Shown here one piece after another: positions 44,418 to 54,589 of a stretch of DNA of 64,000 nt. Origin of the DNA: Pseudomonadota bacterium (GTDB taxonomy: Bacteria; Pseudomonadota; Gammaproteobacteria; Pseudomonadales; Oceanobacteraceae). The notes under the pieces are model-generated. The model had not been told where the DNA came from and did not search any database. It saw only the letters and a list, made by a program, of their open reading frames with translations. The position numbers were made by a program, and so were the translations under genes. The stretch spans positions 124,001-188,000 of the forward strand of contig JAIXHJ010000008.1 in NCBI GenBank assembly GCA_030145845.1. The letters run 5' to 3'. Within the stretch, counting starts at the first letter, position 1; every line of letters starts with the position of its first letter.

Positions 44418-45202
44418 ACGCGATTAAACTTTTCCGGATTTTCCCAGAACAGCATATGACCGCAGTTATCAAAAAACTCGGTTCTGGCCCCGGCAATCTG
44501 TTCGCCGACCCAGGCGCTGCCCTGCCACGGAAAAACCTGACTCTCCCGGGCGACACAGACCAGTGTCGGCACCCGGATATGCGGAATAAAATCCCGCCAG
44601 TCGAGATTGGTGTGGTCGCGCATAATGTCGATTTTTACCTGCGCCGGGCATTTCATAATTTCATCCGCCAGGAATTTTACTTCATCAGCATCAGGTTCGC
44701 GGTGCAGACAGCCATGCACGGTACCTTCGGCATTGGCGCGTTCTTCATACTGCAGGCTGGCACACAGGCGCAGGAACGATTCAACGTCATAACAGCCCAG
44801 CTGTCCCCATTTCCAGTCCGGAGCAAAATACTGTGCCGGCGACTGGTCGACACTGACCAGTTTACGGATACGGTGCGTACCGAACAGCTCCATATAACTC
44901 CACAGCACCGAGGCACCCATTGACCAGCCAATGGCGGTGACATCATCGGCGTCAAGATGATCCAGCAGCTCGCGGATATCCATGGCATAGCGGGCGATAC
45001 GATGGCCGTGGCCGGGGTCTTCAGAATCACCATGACCGCGCAGGTCAACGGCGATCACAGTAAACTGTTCGGACAGTGGTCCGATATTTTTATCAAAAAA
45101 ATGCAGGCTGCAGCTCCAGCCGGGCACCATTAATAATGGCTGGCCGGAGCCGGTTTTCTGATAGTGCAGGCGGACGTTATCGCTGGTGGTATAAAAAGGC
45201 AT
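44393..45202 (-). CDS. Alpha/beta hydrolase (haloperoxidase/esterase-like)
   Basis: 269 residues. VPGWSCSLHFFDKN is the oxyanion region, VDLRGHGDSEDPGHGHR, then AIGWSMGASVLWSYMELFG with nucleophile Ser near residue 97; acid probably in CVARESQVFPW-adjacent sequence and histidine in FFDNCGHMLFWENPEKF. Similar to non-heme chloroperoxidase/esterase families. Its last eight codons are part of the 30-bp repeat array. Substrate unknown; it sits near an aldehyde dehydrogenase and AraC regulator but on its own. Confidence 0.86.
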   Translation of the reverse strand: MPFYTTSDNVRLHYQKTGSGQPLLMVPGWSCSLHFFDKNIGPLSEQFTVIAVDLRGHGDSEDPGHGHRIARYAMDIRELLDHLDADDVTAIGWSMGASVLWSYMELFGTHRIRKLVSVDQSPAQYFAPDWKWGQLGCYDVESFLRLCASLQYEERANAEGTVHGCLHREPDADEVKFLADEIMKCPAQVKIDIMRDHTNLDWRDFIPHIRVPTLVCVARESQVFPWQGSAWVGEQIAGARTEFFDNCGHMLFWENPEKFNRVVAEFATG

Positions 45203-45430
45203 GACAGATTCTCCGGTGCAGGAACGGATTTACTATATCAGTGTCTGACCGGCAGGGATTGACACAGGCCGGTAAATGTCCGGCGCTGGCGTAAGGTGTC
45301 TTCTGCTGATGCCGGTCAAAGGCTTTTATTGACATAAAAATTACTTATTCACCCGACGCCCTGTGTTTAAATTCCGCGCATGATACGAAGCGGTTCTGTT
45401 GTCCTTTCCGGCTGGCGTCTGGTGTCAGGT

Positions 45431-46072
45431 ATGAAAACAATACGTAATATTCTGGTGATTTATCTGCTGTTGTCGGGGCTGGTTTTTATTGTCGCGACAG
45501 GGCTGATCGCCTATGACATCCGGCATGGAATGCACGAGAAAGAACAGACATTCAGCCTGCTCGCACAGCGTCTGTATCAGCAGTTCGATATTGTCCGGCA
45601 GCAGGCTGAGCGCGGCATACTGAGCGGCGATGAGGCAAAACAACTGGCCATGCGCAGTATCGCGCCACTGACCGGAGCTGATATCCGGGTGGACGTATAC
45701 AGTGCGCAGGGGCAGCTGATCGGGTCTTCAGCGGCGGCCGGGCAAGCGGACAGGCGGCAGCCGGTCCACTGGCGCGGGCAATATCCTGCCTGGGGCTGGC
45801 AGCTGCATCTGCAGAGTGCGCCCGCAACAGGCTATGGCACGGACGGTTATGTGGCATTTTTCAGCGGGGTGGTCCTGGTGAATTTTCTGCTGACGCTGCT
45901 GCTGTTTTATCTGCTCCGGGCGGCACGTGCACACGACAAACCCGCTGTTGCGCCAGGCACGCAGGGTAATGACATCCGGCAATTACTGACGGCAGAAGAG
46001 CTGGATTATCTGCACCGGCTGAACCGCAGTGCGGAGGATGACAGACACGCGGTCAGTCTTCAGAAATGCTGA
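45431..46072 (+). CDS. Two-helix membrane protein with a periplasmic Cache-like loop, unknown
   Basis: The start at 45431 (MKTIRNILVIYLLLSGLVFIVATG) gives 213 residues; an ATG at 45380 is also possible. Helices are at about 6-26 and 147-170 (FFSGVVLVNFLLTLLLFYLL), flanking a 115-residue periplasmic region with helix-then-strand pattern (GMHEKEQTFSLLAQRLYQQFD, ADIRVDVYSAQGQLIGSSAA) as in single-Cache sensor domains. The cytoplasmic tail is only about 40 residues with no HAMP, kinase or GGDEF domain. The 3' end overlaps thiL by 13 bases. Confidence 0.6.
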   Translation: MKTIRNILVIYLLLSGLVFIVATGLIAYDIRHGMHEKEQTFSLLAQRLYQQFDIVRQQAERGILSGDEAKQLAMRSIAPLTGADIRVDVYSAQGQLIGSSAAAGQADRRQPVHWRGQYPAWGWQLHLQSAPATGYGTDGYVAFFSGVVLVNFLLTLLLFYLLRAARAHDKPAVAPGTQGNDIRQLLTAEELDYLHRLNRSAEDDRHAVSLQKC

Positions 46073-47019
46073 TAACCGGCGTGCGCCGGAATGGCTACCG
46101 GGCCGTTGGCAGAATGGACGGCAACCCTGTGTTTGCCCTCAGTTGACGGCTGCACCACACCAACTTTTCTGAGCGCCGGGAAGCGGTGCTGTAATTGCTG
46201 CAGGTATGGCCGCTGTGCCGCCGGAGCCGTGAACAGCAGCTGGTAATCATCACCGCCGGTGATACAGGTCAGCCACGGCTTGCCAGGGAAACCAGCGGCC
46301 GCCGGAATATCCTCAGCGCAGAGCATCAGGCTGACGCCGGATGCGCGGGCGATATGGCCGGCGTCCTGCAGCAGGCCATCGGAAATATCCAGACAGGCCG
46401 TGGCGATACCGCGCAGGGCGATACCCAGTTGCAGTTGCGGGCGGGGGAAATAATAAGCCTGTGCCGGGCCGCTTGCGGATGCCGGCTGCTGCAGAACGGA
46501 CGGCAGGGCCAGCGCAGAGGCACCGATGACCCCGGATACCCAGATATCATCGCCCACCCGGGCCGCATCACGGCGCAGAGCCTGGCCGTGTGGTACGCAA
46601 CCCTGCACCTGTATGCTGATAATCAGCGCCGGTCCTGAGGTGGTGTCGCCACCAAGCAGGGCAATGTTCATTTCGCCGGCAGCGGCGCGCAGGCCCTGAG
46701 TGAAATCCGCCAGCCAGTGGCGGTCGTTATCCGGCAGGGTCAGCGCCAGATGAAAGCCCTGCGGTTCCGCGCCCATAGCCGCCAGATCGGATACCGCACA
46801 ACGCAGCGCGCGCTGGGCAATCAGGTGAGCCGGTGCCGTGGCGGGAAAATGAATACCGGCGACCTGAGTGTCGATACTCTGGGCCAGTTCACAGCCGTCA
46901 GGCAGGGTAATCAGGGAGGCATCATCACCGACACCCAGAAGGATGCCGGCGTTGTGTGGGAAGCCGTGGGAAAAATGCTCCCGGATTAAGGCAAATTCGC
47001 CCGGGTGATGATCATCCAT
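46060..47019 (-). CDS. thiL: Thiamine-monophosphate kinase ThiL
   Basis: 319 residues. It phosphorylates thiamine monophosphate to the active diphosphate. GEFALIREHF, LLGVGDDASLITLPDGCELAQSIDTQVAGIHF, VSDLAAMGAEPQGFHLALTLP, GGDTTSGPALIISIQVQG, CLDISDGLLQDAGHIARAS and ITGGDDYQLLFTAP are the ATP/Mg and substrate segments. Last gene of the nrdR-rib-nusB-thiL run, 20 bases after nusB. The pgpA gene that often follows is absent; a convergent membrane protein gene is there instead. Confidence 0.95.
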   Translation of the reverse strand: MDDHHPGEFALIREHFSHGFPHNAGILLGVGDDASLITLPDGCELAQSIDTQVAGIHFPATAPAHLIAQRALRCAVSDLAAMGAEPQGFHLALTLPDNDRHWLADFTQGLRAAAGEMNIALLGGDTTSGPALIISIQVQGCVPHGQALRRDAARVGDDIWVSGVIGASALALPSVLQQPASASGPAQAYYFPRPQLQLGIALRGIATACLDISDGLLQDAGHIARASGVSLMLCAEDIPAAAGFPGKPWLTCITGGDDYQLLFTAPAAQRPYLQQLQHRFPALRKVGVVQPSTEGKHRVAVHSANGPVAIPAHAGYQHF

Positions 47020-47039
47020 GCCAGCTTCCCCGTACTGTG

Positions 47040-47501
47040 TCAGCCGCGTGGACCGCGGATTTCGACACTGCGTTCGCGTTGTGCCAGTTTATCCAGAACA
47101 CCATTGATAAACTTGTGGCCGTCGGTCGCACCGAAGGTTTTGGCCAGCTCCACCGCTTCGTTGATCACGACTTTGTACGGTACATCAATGCGACGCACCA
47201 TTTCGAAAGCACCGAGGCGCAGGATCGCCAGTTCCACCGGGGTCATTTCATCCATACGACGGTCAAGCAGCGGCGAAATTTTATCGTCCAGCATGACTTT
47301 TTCGCGTGGCACGCCGTGCAGGATTTCATGGAAATATTCCATATCGACATTGTTCATGTCGTTGTCAGAGCGGAATTCAGCCTCAATCTGAGACAGATCC
47401 GCTCCCGCCAGTTGCCACTGATAAAGAGCCTGTACCGCAAAGCGGCGGGCTTTGCGGCGGGCGGCAGGACTGGCTTTCTGGTTGCCGGAAGCACGTGACA
47501 T
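47040..47501 (-). CDS. nusB: Transcription antitermination factor NusB
   Basis: 153 residues, with the usual basic N-terminus ([20 protein letters not shown]) and helical core ([61 protein letters not shown]). NusB with NusE/S10 binds boxA in rRNA leaders. Four bases after ribH, its classical neighbour. Confidence 0.96.
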   Translation of the reverse strand: MSRASGNQKASPAARRKARRFAVQALYQWQLAGADLSQIEAEFRSDNDMNNVDMEYFHEILHGVPREKVMLDDKISPLLDRRMDEMTPVELAILRLGAFEMVRRIDVPYKVVINEAVELAKTFGATDGHKFINGVLDKLAQRERSVEIRGPRG

Positions 47502-47505
47502 GCGG

Positions 47506-47982
47506 TCAGGCCTCCATGGCTTTCAGCAGGGCAACCATTTCGAAGGCTGACATGGCAGCTTCTTCACCTTTGTTACCGGCTTTGGTACCGGAACGTTCGA
47601 TGGCCTGTTCGATGGTATCAACGGTCAGCACACCGAAGGAAACAGGAACACCGGCGTCCAGAGAAACCGACGCCAGACCTTTTACACATTCGCCGGCCAC
47701 GTATTCAAAGTGTGGGGTACCACCGCGGATAACGGCACCGAGTGCGATCACGGCGTCGTATTTTTTGCTCTCAGCGGCTTTTTTCACCACCAGTGGAATT
47801 TCAAAAGCACCCGGGGCACGGATAATGGTGATGTTGTCATCGCTGACGCCGTGACGGGCCAGGGAATCCACTGCGCCTTCCAGCAGGCTTTCAACAACAA
47901 AGGCATTCCAGCGACCGACGACGATGGCGTATTTGCCGTCGTTCGGCGTCAGATTTCCTTCAATGGTTTCAATCTGTTTCAT
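47506..47982 (-). CDS. ribH: 6,7-dimethyl-8-ribityllumazine synthase
   Basis: 158 residues. RibH joins 3,4-dihydroxybutanone phosphate and the pyrimidine made by RibD into lumazine. [65 protein letters not shown] (catalytic His in HFEYV), [32 protein letters not shown] are conserved. Sits between ribBA and nusB in the operon. Confidence 0.96.
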   Translation of the reverse strand: MKQIETIEGNLTPNDGKYAIVVGRWNAFVVESLLEGAVDSLARHGVSDDNITIIRAPGAFEIPLVVKKAAESKKYDAVIALGAVIRGGTPHFEYVAGECVKGLASVSLDAGVPVSFGVLTVDTIEQAIERSGTKAGNKGEEAAMSAFEMVALLKAMEA

Positions 47983-48004
47983 GGTCAGTTTCCTGAATAA
48001 ACAA

Positions 48005-49120
48005 TTATTCGTTAAAAGGCAGATATTCGGTAATTTCCAGATCGAAGCCGGAAATACCGCTGTATTTCATTTCAGAGCTGAGCAGGCGCATTTTCTTCAC
48101 GCCCAGCTCGCGCAGAATCTGTGAACCGGTACCAATGGTCAGGAAGGCACCGGAACTGTCTTTATTCGGGCTGCGTACCGGACGGGCACGGCCGAAATAA
48201 TCATTCAGCGCGTCTTCCACACATTCCGCCTGACCGGCGGACAGCAGCACCAGCACACCTTGGCCGGCGGCGGCAATGCGTTGCAGTGCTGCGCCGGTCG
48301 ACCAGCTGTCAGTTGCCGGTTTGCGCAGACCGAGTACGTCGCGCAGCATGTTGTTGGACTGCACCCGCACCAGAACCGGGTCATCGGCGCGGATGTCACC
48401 CAGGGTCAGTGCCAGATGGGTTTCATTCTGGATGCTGTCGCGGAATACACGCAGCATAAAGTCGCCGTATTCTGTGCTGACGGTTTCTTCTTCAACCAGT
48501 TCCACCGTTTTTTCGTGCGCCATGCGGTAATGAATCAGGTCGGCAATGGTGCCCACCTTGATGTCGTGTTTTTCCGCAAATTTTTCCAGATCCGGGCGCC
48601 GTGCCATGGTGCCGTCGGCGTTCATCACCTCGACGATGGCCGCGGCCGGAATCAGACCGGCGAGACGCGCCAGATCACAGCCGGCTTCGGTGTGACCGGC
48701 CCGGCTGAGAACGCCACCCGGGCGGGCGCGCAGCGGGAAAATATGACCCGGCTGGACGATGTCTTCCGGTTTGCCCATCGGATTAACCGCCGCGAGAATG
48801 GTTTTTGCCCGGTCAGCAGCGGAAATCCCGGTGGTGACCCCCTCTGCCGCTTCAATGGAAACGGTAAACGGCGTGGAGAATTTTGCTCCGTTGCCGGCGA
48901 CCATGGCCGGCAGGCCGAGATAATCGCAACGTTCGCCGGTCAGCGTCAGGCAGATCAGTCCGCGCGCTTCGGTGGCCATGAAATTGATGATTTCCGGCGT
49001 TACTTTTTCCGCGGCGACGATAATGTCACCTTCGTTTTCGCGGTCTTCATCATCCATCAGGATGACCATTTTACCGTCGCGGATATCGGCAATAATGTCT
49101 TCGATATTGTTCAGTGCCAT
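48005..49120 (-). CDS. ribBA: 3,4-dihydroxy-2-butanone-4-phosphate synthase fused to a degenerate GTP cyclohydrolase II domain (RibBX)
   Basis: 371 residues. Residues 1-200 are complete Rib[84 protein letters not shown]. The C-terminal half has the RibA outline ([47 protein letters not shown]) but lacks the zinc cysteines (C-x10-C-x-C) and the GTP-binding core, so cyclohydrolase activity is not expected. Such RibBX proteins are known in Shewanella, Pseudomonas and relatives; a separate ribA must be elsewhere. Confidence 0.92.
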   Translation of the reverse strand: MALNNIEDIIADIRDGKMVILMDDEDRENEGDIIVAAEKVTPEIINFMATEARGLICLTLTGERCDYLGLPAMVAGNGAKFSTPFTVSIEAAEGVTTGISAADRAKTILAAVNPMGKPEDIVQPGHIFPLRARPGGVLSRAGHTEAGCDLARLAGLIPAAAIVEVMNADGTMARRPDLEKFAEKHDIKVGTIADLIHYRMAHEKTVELVEEETVSTEYGDFMLRVFRDSIQNETHLALTLGDIRADDPVLVRVQSNNMLRDVLGLRKPATDSWSTGAALQRIAAAGQGVLVLLSAGQAECVEDALNDYFGRARPVRSPNKDSSGAFLTIGTGSQILRELGVKKMRLLSSEMKYSGISGFDLEITEYLPFNE

Positions 49121-49130
49121 ACAGCTTTGC

Positions 49131-49796
49131 CTATTTCCAGAATCCGTTTTGCATCAGTAATGCCTGACTGATGTTACCGGAAGAGTGCGTTTGTCCGTCA
49201 CTGTTCTCCGGCCGCAGCAGCTGTTCCAGATAGCGGGCGATAACGTCCACTTCCAGATGAACTTCCGAGCCTGTGGTCAGAGTATTCAGTGTGGTTTCCT
49301 GTGCCGTATGCGGCACGATATTCAGTTCAAAACCGTCAGCGCTGAGGGCGTTGGCAGTCAGGCTGACACCGTCAACGGTAATGGAACCTTTGGCGGCGAT
49401 GTATTTTTTCAGCGCCGCCGGCGGAGCAATGGTCAGGCGCACAGAGCGGGCATCCGCGCTGCATTTTTTCACCACGCCGACACCGTCCACATGACCGGTG
49501 ACAATATGGCCGCCCATGCGGGTGGACGGCGTCATGGCTTTTTCCAGATTGACCGCCGTTCCGCTGCGCCAGCTGCCGATGCGGGTATGCGCCAGCGACT
49601 CACGCGAGACATCGGCGATAAAACCGTCGCCGGGTAAACCGGTGACGGTCAGACAGACACCGCCGGTGGCGATGCTGTCACCCAGACGCACATCGGTCAG
49701 GTCGAGTGCCCCGGTGCGGATATGCAGTGTCAGGTCGCCCTGTGTATTCTTGACTGAAGCGACCGAGCCGATGGCTTCAATGATTCCGGTAAACAC
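49131..49796 (-). CDS. ribE: Riboflavin synthase alpha subunit
   Basis: 221 residues, with the internal duplication of the enzyme: [41 protein letters not shown] in the first barrel and [48 protein letters not shown] in the second. It dismutates two lumazines to riboflavin and the RibH substrate. Overlaps the ribD end by 20 bases. Called ribC in E. coli. Confidence 0.95.
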   Translation of the reverse strand: MFTGIIEAIGSVASVKNTQGDLTLHIRTGALDLTDVRLGDSIATGGVCLTVTGLPGDGFIADVSRESLAHTRIGSWRSGTAVNLEKAMTPSTRMGGHIVTGHVDGVGVVKKCSADARSVRLTIAPPAALKKYIAAKGSITVDGVSLTANALSADGFELNIVPHTAQETTLNTLTTGSEVHLEVDVIARYLEQLLRPENSDGQTHSSGNISQALLMQNGFWK

Positions 49797-50913
49797 CAGC
49801 GTTCTCCGTATCCGGGGTCAGTGTCAGGCGCAGATCGCCGCCAACCTGGCGTACGTCCTGCCAGTGCCAGCGGATCTGTTCGTTCATGTTATCCAGCCCT
49901 AAGGATAGCAGCGGGCGGGCATTACTCCCCAGCAGCGTTGGGGCGCAGTACAGCACCAGCTCGTTGACCAGCCCGGTGCGGATAAAAGCGCCGCCCAGCC
50001 GCGCGCCGCTTTCGATCAGGACTTCGTTGCTGCCCAGTCCGCCCAGGTGGTGCAGCAGGGCGCTCAGGTCCACGTTACCGTCAGCGTTTGCCGGGCTTTG
50101 CCAGATACTGAGACTGCCCAGTGCCGGGTCGCGCTCAACTTTTACCGCTGCGGCGTCGGTGACGGCGAGCAGGATATCACCGGCCTGTGAGAATATCGTT
50201 TCGCTGCCACGCAGCCGTTGCTGTCCGTCAATGATGACGCGTAAAGGCTGCCGCCACAGGCGTGCTTCCTGTTCAATGCCGGTTTCTGCCGGACGCACGG
50301 TCATCGACGGGTTGTCGAGCAGCACTGAGTCGGTGCCGGTAATGATGGCACAGCTGCGTGCCCGCAGCCGCTGTACATCGGCACGCGCGTGGGGGCCGGT
50401 AATCCACTGACTCTCACCACTGGCCATGGCGGTGCGGCCGTCCAGGCTCTGTGCCAGCTTGATGCGGGTGTAGGGCAGCCCGGTCTGCATGCGCTGCATA
50501 AAGCCCTGGTTGACCTCAATGGCCTGGGCTTCCAGACAGGGGGTGATGACCTCGACACCGGCATCGCGCAGCATCTGATAACCGCGTCCGGCAACCAGCG
50601 GGTTCGGGTCGGCGCAGGCACCGACCACCCGGGCGACGCCGGCCTTGATCAGGCCTTCGGCACAGGGCGGCGTGCGGCCGTAATGGCTGCAGGGTTCGAG
50701 TGTCACGTAAGCGGTGGCGCCGCGTGCCTGTTCGCCGGCCATGCGCATGGCGTGGACCTCGGCGTGTGGTTCACCGGCTTTCTGGTGCCAGCCTTCGCCG
50801 ACGATGGCGCCGTCTTTGACGATCACGCAGCCGACCCGCGGATTGGGGCTGGTGGAATACAGTCCCAGCCGGGCCAGTTGCAGTGCCCGTGCCATCCAGA
50901 CTTCGTGGCTCAT
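49777..50913 (-). CDS. ribD: Bifunctional riboflavin deaminase/reductase RibD
   Basis: 378 residues. The deaminase half has the zinc site [10 protein letters not shown] and [21 protein letters not shown]; the reductase half has [46 protein letters not shown] and [21 protein letters not shown]. It performs two early steps of the pathway. ATGA overlap with nrdR. Confidence 0.95.
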   Translation of the reverse strand: MSHEVWMARALQLARLGLYSTSPNPRVGCVIVKDGAIVGEGWHQKAGEPHAEVHAMRMAGEQARGATAYVTLEPCSHYGRTPPCAEGLIKAGVARVVGACADPNPLVAGRGYQMLRDAGVEVITPCLEAQAIEVNQGFMQRMQTGLPYTRIKLAQSLDGRTAMASGESQWITGPHARADVQRLRARSCAIITGTDSVLLDNPSMTVRPAETGIEQEARLWRQPLRVIIDGQQRLRGSETIFSQAGDILLAVTDAAAVKVERDPALGSLSIWQSPANADGNVDLSALLHHLGGLGSNEVLIESGARLGGAFIRTGLVNELVLYCAPTLLGSNARPLLSLGLDNMNEQIRWHWQDVRQVGGDLRLTLTPDTENAGVYRNH

Positions 50914-51392
50914 GCTTCTTCCTCCGGCCGGATCAGCGGCAGTGGCGCCGACAGGCGTTCGATTTCAGCACGGAATTCGTCCAGATCCTGGAAACTGCGG
51001 TAGACGGAGGCAAAGCGCACATAGGCTACCTGATCGAGCTGGCGCAGTTCGGCCATTACGCACTCACCCAGCATCCGGCTGGGCACTTCACGTTCGCCAC
51101 AGGCGCGCAGTTGCTGTTTGATACGTACCAGAGCAGCTTCAACGTCTTCGACACTGACCGGGCGTTTCTCCAGCGCGCGCTGGATACCGGCATGCAGTTT
51201 GTCTTCGTTGAAGGGTTCGCGGGTGCCGTCGCTTTTGATGACGCGGGGCATCACCAGTTCGGCGGTTTCGAAGGTGGTAAAGCGTTCTCCACAGCTGATG
51301 CATTCCCGGCGACGACGGATCTGTTCGCCATCTGCCACCAGACGTGAATCGATAACCTTGGTTTCGGGATGGGCGCAGAAAGGGCAATGCAT
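50910..51392 (-). CDS. nrdR: Transcriptional repressor NrdR
   Basis: 160 residues. The zinc ribbon [17 protein letters not shown] and [13 protein letters not shown] gives two CxxC pairs; an ATP-cone follows ([29 protein letters not shown]). NrdR represses ribonucleotide reductase genes when dATP is bound. First gene of the riboflavin operon, as in many gammaproteobacteria. Confidence 0.96.
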   Translation of the reverse strand: MHCPFCAHPETKVIDSRLVADGEQIRRRRECISCGERFTTFETAELVMPRVIKSDGTREPFNEDKLHAGIQRALEKRPVSVEDVEAALVRIKQQLRACGEREVPSRMLGECVMAELRQLDQVAYVRFASVYRSFQDLDEFRAEIERLSAPLPLIRPEEEA

Positions 51393-51496
51393 AACTGGTA
51401 AAGAGCGGCTCGATGAATGAGAGCGCGGATTTTAAGGGATTTGGCGGGCCAGCGCCAGCACAGAGCGTGCCGGCGCGCTGTTTAAGCGGCTGTTTT

Positions 51497-52402
51497 TCAG
51501 GCCCGTTGCGGGTTCTTGATCTGATCGGCCAGCATGCCGCCGGGGCCGAGCATTTTTTCGCGCCAGTCATCCAGCAGCTGTACGGTATCGTGGTCGTTGG
51601 GGTGAAAGCCCGGCCGGAAAAAATCCAGATACTGTGGCAGCAGTTTCGGGAACAGGCCTTTCGGCCCCCACAGGTACCAGAACCCTTTCAGGTTACCGCG
51701 GAAATCAGTCAGCTTGCGGTCAGCCGCGAGCAGGCGGAGATGACCACTGCCGACCACGGCGAAGAAGAATAGGGTGACAATCAGCATGGTGATCACGCGG
51801 TGGAAGTAGCCGCCACCGATCAGGCGGTAAACGTCGTAGGCGACGATTTTGTGCTCATTTTCTTCCAGCGCATGCCACATCCACAGCTTGAGCGCTTCAG
51901 GGTCCTGGATGTTGGCCTGATGGCTGGGGTCGCGCAGCAGCTGTTCGGCCAGGATGGCGGTGTAATGCTCCAGCGCCACGGTGACCGCCAGCTGGCTTTT
52001 CTTCGGTACAAAGCGGCGCGTCAGACGCAGCAGTACGCCCAGTTCCTTATCCAGTTTGTTGGCCGGCAGGCCGTGTTTTTCTGCCAGCTCGTTAAAGGCG
52101 GTGTGTTCCTTACTGTGCATGGCTTCCTGACCGATAAAGCCGGACACCTGAGCCTTCAGCAGCGGATCGGTGATCTGTTTGCGGTAGTTGCGCACCGAGT
52201 CGACAAAAAAGGTTTCGCCTTCCGGAAACAGCGCTGACAGTGTGGTCCAGAAGGTGGTCAGGAACGGGCTGTTACGGTACCAGTAGCGGCTGGTGTCATC
52301 GGCGAATTCAAAATCCATCCGCCGTGGCGGGATATTGGCTTTTGCACCGGCAGTCTGGCGGCTTGCGGATGGGGTGGCAGTCTCTGCCTGAGTCGTGGTC
52401 AT
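51497..52402 (-). CDS. Predicted metal-dependent hydrolase (PF10118 family)
   Basis: 301 residues. After a 30-residue disordered leader, FEFADDTSRYWYRNSPFLTTFWTTLSALFPEGETFFVDSVR, GQEAMHSKEHTAFNEL and ALEENEHKIVAYDVYRL carry conserved Glu/His pairs that look like a ferritin-like di-metal site. One hydrophobic segment (ITMLIVTLFFFAVVGSG). Members are annotated as metal-dependent hydrolases without a proven reaction. It stands between glyA and nrdR but has no obvious tie to either. Confidence 0.82.
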   Translation of the reverse strand: MTTTQAETATPSASRQTAGAKANIPPRRMDFEFADDTSRYWYRNSPFLTTFWTTLSALFPEGETFFVDSVRNYRKQITDPLLKAQVSGFIGQEAMHSKEHTAFNELAEKHGLPANKLDKELGVLLRLTRRFVPKKSQLAVTVALEHYTAILAEQLLRDPSHQANIQDPEALKLWMWHALEENEHKIVAYDVYRLIGGGYFHRVITMLIVTLFFFAVVGSGHLRLLAADRKLTDFRGNLKGFWYLWGPKGLFPKLLPQYLDFFRPGFHPNDHDTVQLLDDWREKMLGPGGMLADQIKNPQRA

Positions 52403-52659
52403 CGCAGCATCCTCTGAGTCGTTATTGTTATGCCTGTGAAACTATTTAAACGGCATCAGACGGTGGGTACGAGGTAACAGACGGACAATTTTTGTTGTCC
52501 GGTGTGGATGCAGCGGGCAGGAATAGGGGGGCGTCTGCAGCGCCTGCGGCGCTGTGCCGCTGCTGACAGGTGCAATCCGGCAGTGACAGGAGGAAAAACA
52601 GGCAAATCTGACCGGTTATGCCCGGCCGGGGAAAATTCAGCCGGGGTGATATTCTGCCA

Positions 52660-53001
52660 TCAGGCTTCGGTCAGGCAGTTCAGTGGGGCCATCAGGTTCT
52701 GCAGACGTTCGACCAGTGTCAGGCGTTCCGCCTGATAATCTTCAATCCGGCCCCACTGGCTGAACTGACCGAGGCTGAAGCCATCGCTCATGTCGTTGTA
52801 ATAGATGCAGTGGCGGCTGAAGGCGGCAATGACCCAGAAGCCGCAGACTTCGTCCCCCCAGGGGTGCTGCTGCCAGAGTTCGGGTTTGGGCAGACGGATC
52901 ATGCGCCAGATGGCCGCGGATGAGGCGTCGAGGTGGCTTTCTGCTTCGCTGAGCATATCCAGCAGACTGGATTCTGTGATCGGGGACCAGTTGGCGTTCA
53001 T
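52660..53001 (-). CDS. Hypothetical protein, 113 residues
   Basis: A Trp-rich soluble protein (MNANWSPITESSLLDMLSEAESHLDAS; WQQHPWGDEVCGFWVIAAF) ending NLMAPLNCLTEA. No signal or motif that I recognise. A GAGGGAGCC stretch before the ATG serves as ribosome binding site. Codon use is like that of neighbours, so it is probably a real gene; function unknown. Confidence 0.65.
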   Translation of the reverse strand: MNANWSPITESSLLDMLSEAESHLDASSAAIWRMIRLPKPELWQQHPWGDEVCGFWVIAAFSRHCIYYNDMSDGFSLGQFSQWGRIEDYQAERLTLVERLQNLMAPLNCLTEA

Positions 53002-53126
53002 AGCGGCTCCCTCGGTGATATGCCGGTTTTCGGGGCGGATTGTGCCGTCATCCTATGAACAGCAGATGACGGAATGATGACAGTGAGCGGATTGTCAGGG
53101 AGATTGTCAGCCGGGCCCGGAAACAG

Positions 53127-53163
53127 AAACGCCCGGCGCAGCGTTAAGCCGGGCCGGGCGTTT
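53127..53163 (-). terminator. Terminator of glyA
   Basis: AAACGCCCGGC (53127-53137) pairs with GCCGGGCGTTT (53153-53163) 16 bases after the glyA stop. On the minus strand the stem ends in TTT and is followed by CTGTTTCC. Strong 11-bp stem. Confidence 0.7.
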
Positions 53164-53178
53164 CTCAGCAGCAGCGGC

Positions 53179-54441
53179 TTATTTATAAACCGGGAACTGC
53201 TCACACAGGGCGATTACTTTGGCTTTCACCTCAGCTTCCACCTGTTCAGATGTACCGTTTTCCAGACCTTCGAACACATCGCAGATCCAGTTCGCCAGCT
53301 GCACACACTGCTCTTCGCCGAAACCACGGCTGGTGACAGCAGGGCTGCCGACGCGGATGCCGGAGGTCACGAACGGTGAACGAGGGTCGTTCGGTACAGA
53401 GTTTTTGTTCACCGTAATGTTGGCGCGGCCCAGTGCGGCGTCAGCATCTTTACCTGAGTATTCCTTGCCGATCAGATCCACCAGGAACAGGTGATCGTCG
53501 GTACCGCCGGACACGATGTTGATGCCGCGGCTGATGAAGGTTTCGGCCATGGCGCGGGCGTTTTTCAGCACCTGAGCCTGATACTCTTTGTATTCCGGCG
53601 TCATGGCTTCCTTGAAGCACACGGCTTTGGCGGCGATGACGTGCATCAGCGGGCCACCCTGGGATTCCGGGAATACCGCGAAGTTGAGCTTTTTGTTCAG
53701 CTCTTCATCTTCTTTGGCGAGAATCAGGCCACCGCGCGGGCCGCGCAGGGTTTTGTGGGTGGTGGTGGTAACCACATCGGCGATACCAACCGGCGACGGA
53801 TACTGACCGGCAGCGATCAGACCGGCCACGTGGGCCATATCGACAAACAGGTACGCGCCCACTTCGTCGGCGATGGTGCGGAAACGCTGCCAGTCAACCA
53901 CACGGCTGTAAGCAGAGAAACCGGCCACGATCATTTTCGGCTTGTGTTCTTTGGCCAGACGTTCCACTTCTTCGTAGTCGATTTCGCCGGTTTCCGGGTT
54001 CAGACCGTACTGTACCGCGTTGTAGATGCGGCCGGAGAATGACACGGAGGCACCGTGAGTCAGGTGGCCGCCGTGGGCCAGGCTCATACCCAGAATGGTG
54101 TCGCCCGGCTGACACAGGGCGAAGTAAACCGCTGCGTTGGCCTGGGAACCTGAGTGTGGCTGTACGTTGGCATAACCGGCGCCGAACAGTTCTTTGGCGC
54201 GGTCGATGGCCAGCTGTTCGATCACGTCCACGTGTTCACAGCCGCCGTAGTAACGTTTGCCCGGATAACCTTCAGCGTATTTGTTGGTCAGCTGTGAGCC
54301 CTGAGCTTCCATCACGCGCGGGCTGGTGTAGTTTTCGGAAGCGATCAGCTCGATATGATGCTCCTGACGGGCATCTTCGGCTTTCATCGCGGACCACAGT
54401 TCTGGGTCAAAATCCGCTATGTTCATATCACGGCTAAACAT
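53179..54441 (-). CDS. glyA: Serine hydroxymethyltransferase GlyA
   Basis: 420 residues from [19 protein letters not shown]. It makes glycine and 5,10-methylene-THF from serine. [68 protein letters not shown] and [16 protein letters not shown] (PLP lysine) are all intact. A promoter-like sequence and long leader precede it. Confidence 0.97.
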   Translation of the reverse strand: MFSRDMNIADFDPELWSAMKAEDARQEHHIELIASENYTSPRVMEAQGSQLTNKYAEGYPGKRYYGGCEHVDVIEQLAIDRAKELFGAGYANVQPHSGSQANAAVYFALCQPGDTILGMSLAHGGHLTHGASVSFSGRIYNAVQYGLNPETGEIDYEEVERLAKEHKPKMIVAGFSAYSRVVDWQRFRTIADEVGAYLFVDMAHVAGLIAAGQYPSPVGIADVVTTTTHKTLRGPRGGLILAKEDEELNKKLNFAVFPESQGGPLMHVIAAKAVCFKEAMTPEYKEYQAQVLKNARAMAETFISRGINIVSGGTDDHLFLVDLIGKEYSGKDADAALGRANITVNKNSVPNDPRSPFVTSGIRVGSPAVTSRGFGEEQCVQLANWICDVFEGLENGTSEQVEAEVKAKVIALCEQFPVYK

Positions 54442-54496
54442 CAGGGCATCCTCTCACAAGGGGGTATTATCCGGGGTTAAAATCTGGAAGGCGGGC

Positions 54497-54525
54497 ATTC
54501 TAGCGCAAACTGCGCCTGCTGGCAC
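54497..54525 (-). promoter_or_regulatory. Sigma-70-like promoter of glyA
   Basis: On the minus strand GTGCCA (54525-54520) and TAGAAT (54502-54497) are 17 bases apart, about 56-84 bases upstream of the glyA ATG. The -10 matches five of six and the -35 four of six consensus positions. Confidence 0.5.
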
Positions 54526-54589
54526 TTGAGAAGGCATCAATTTCGCCTTGAATTTGTCTCAATCCGGCCGGTGGAATATGACCACCTGG

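Noticed and set aside
44251-44556. 101-codon minus-strand frame with repeated decapeptides
   Set aside because: It is a by-product of the 30-base repeat reading through out of frame with the real hydrolase gene.
51393-51496. Possible FMN riboswitch before the riboflavin operon
   Set aside because: The 104 bases upstream of nrdR are too short and show none of the conserved RFN-element helices; none was seen before ribBA either.
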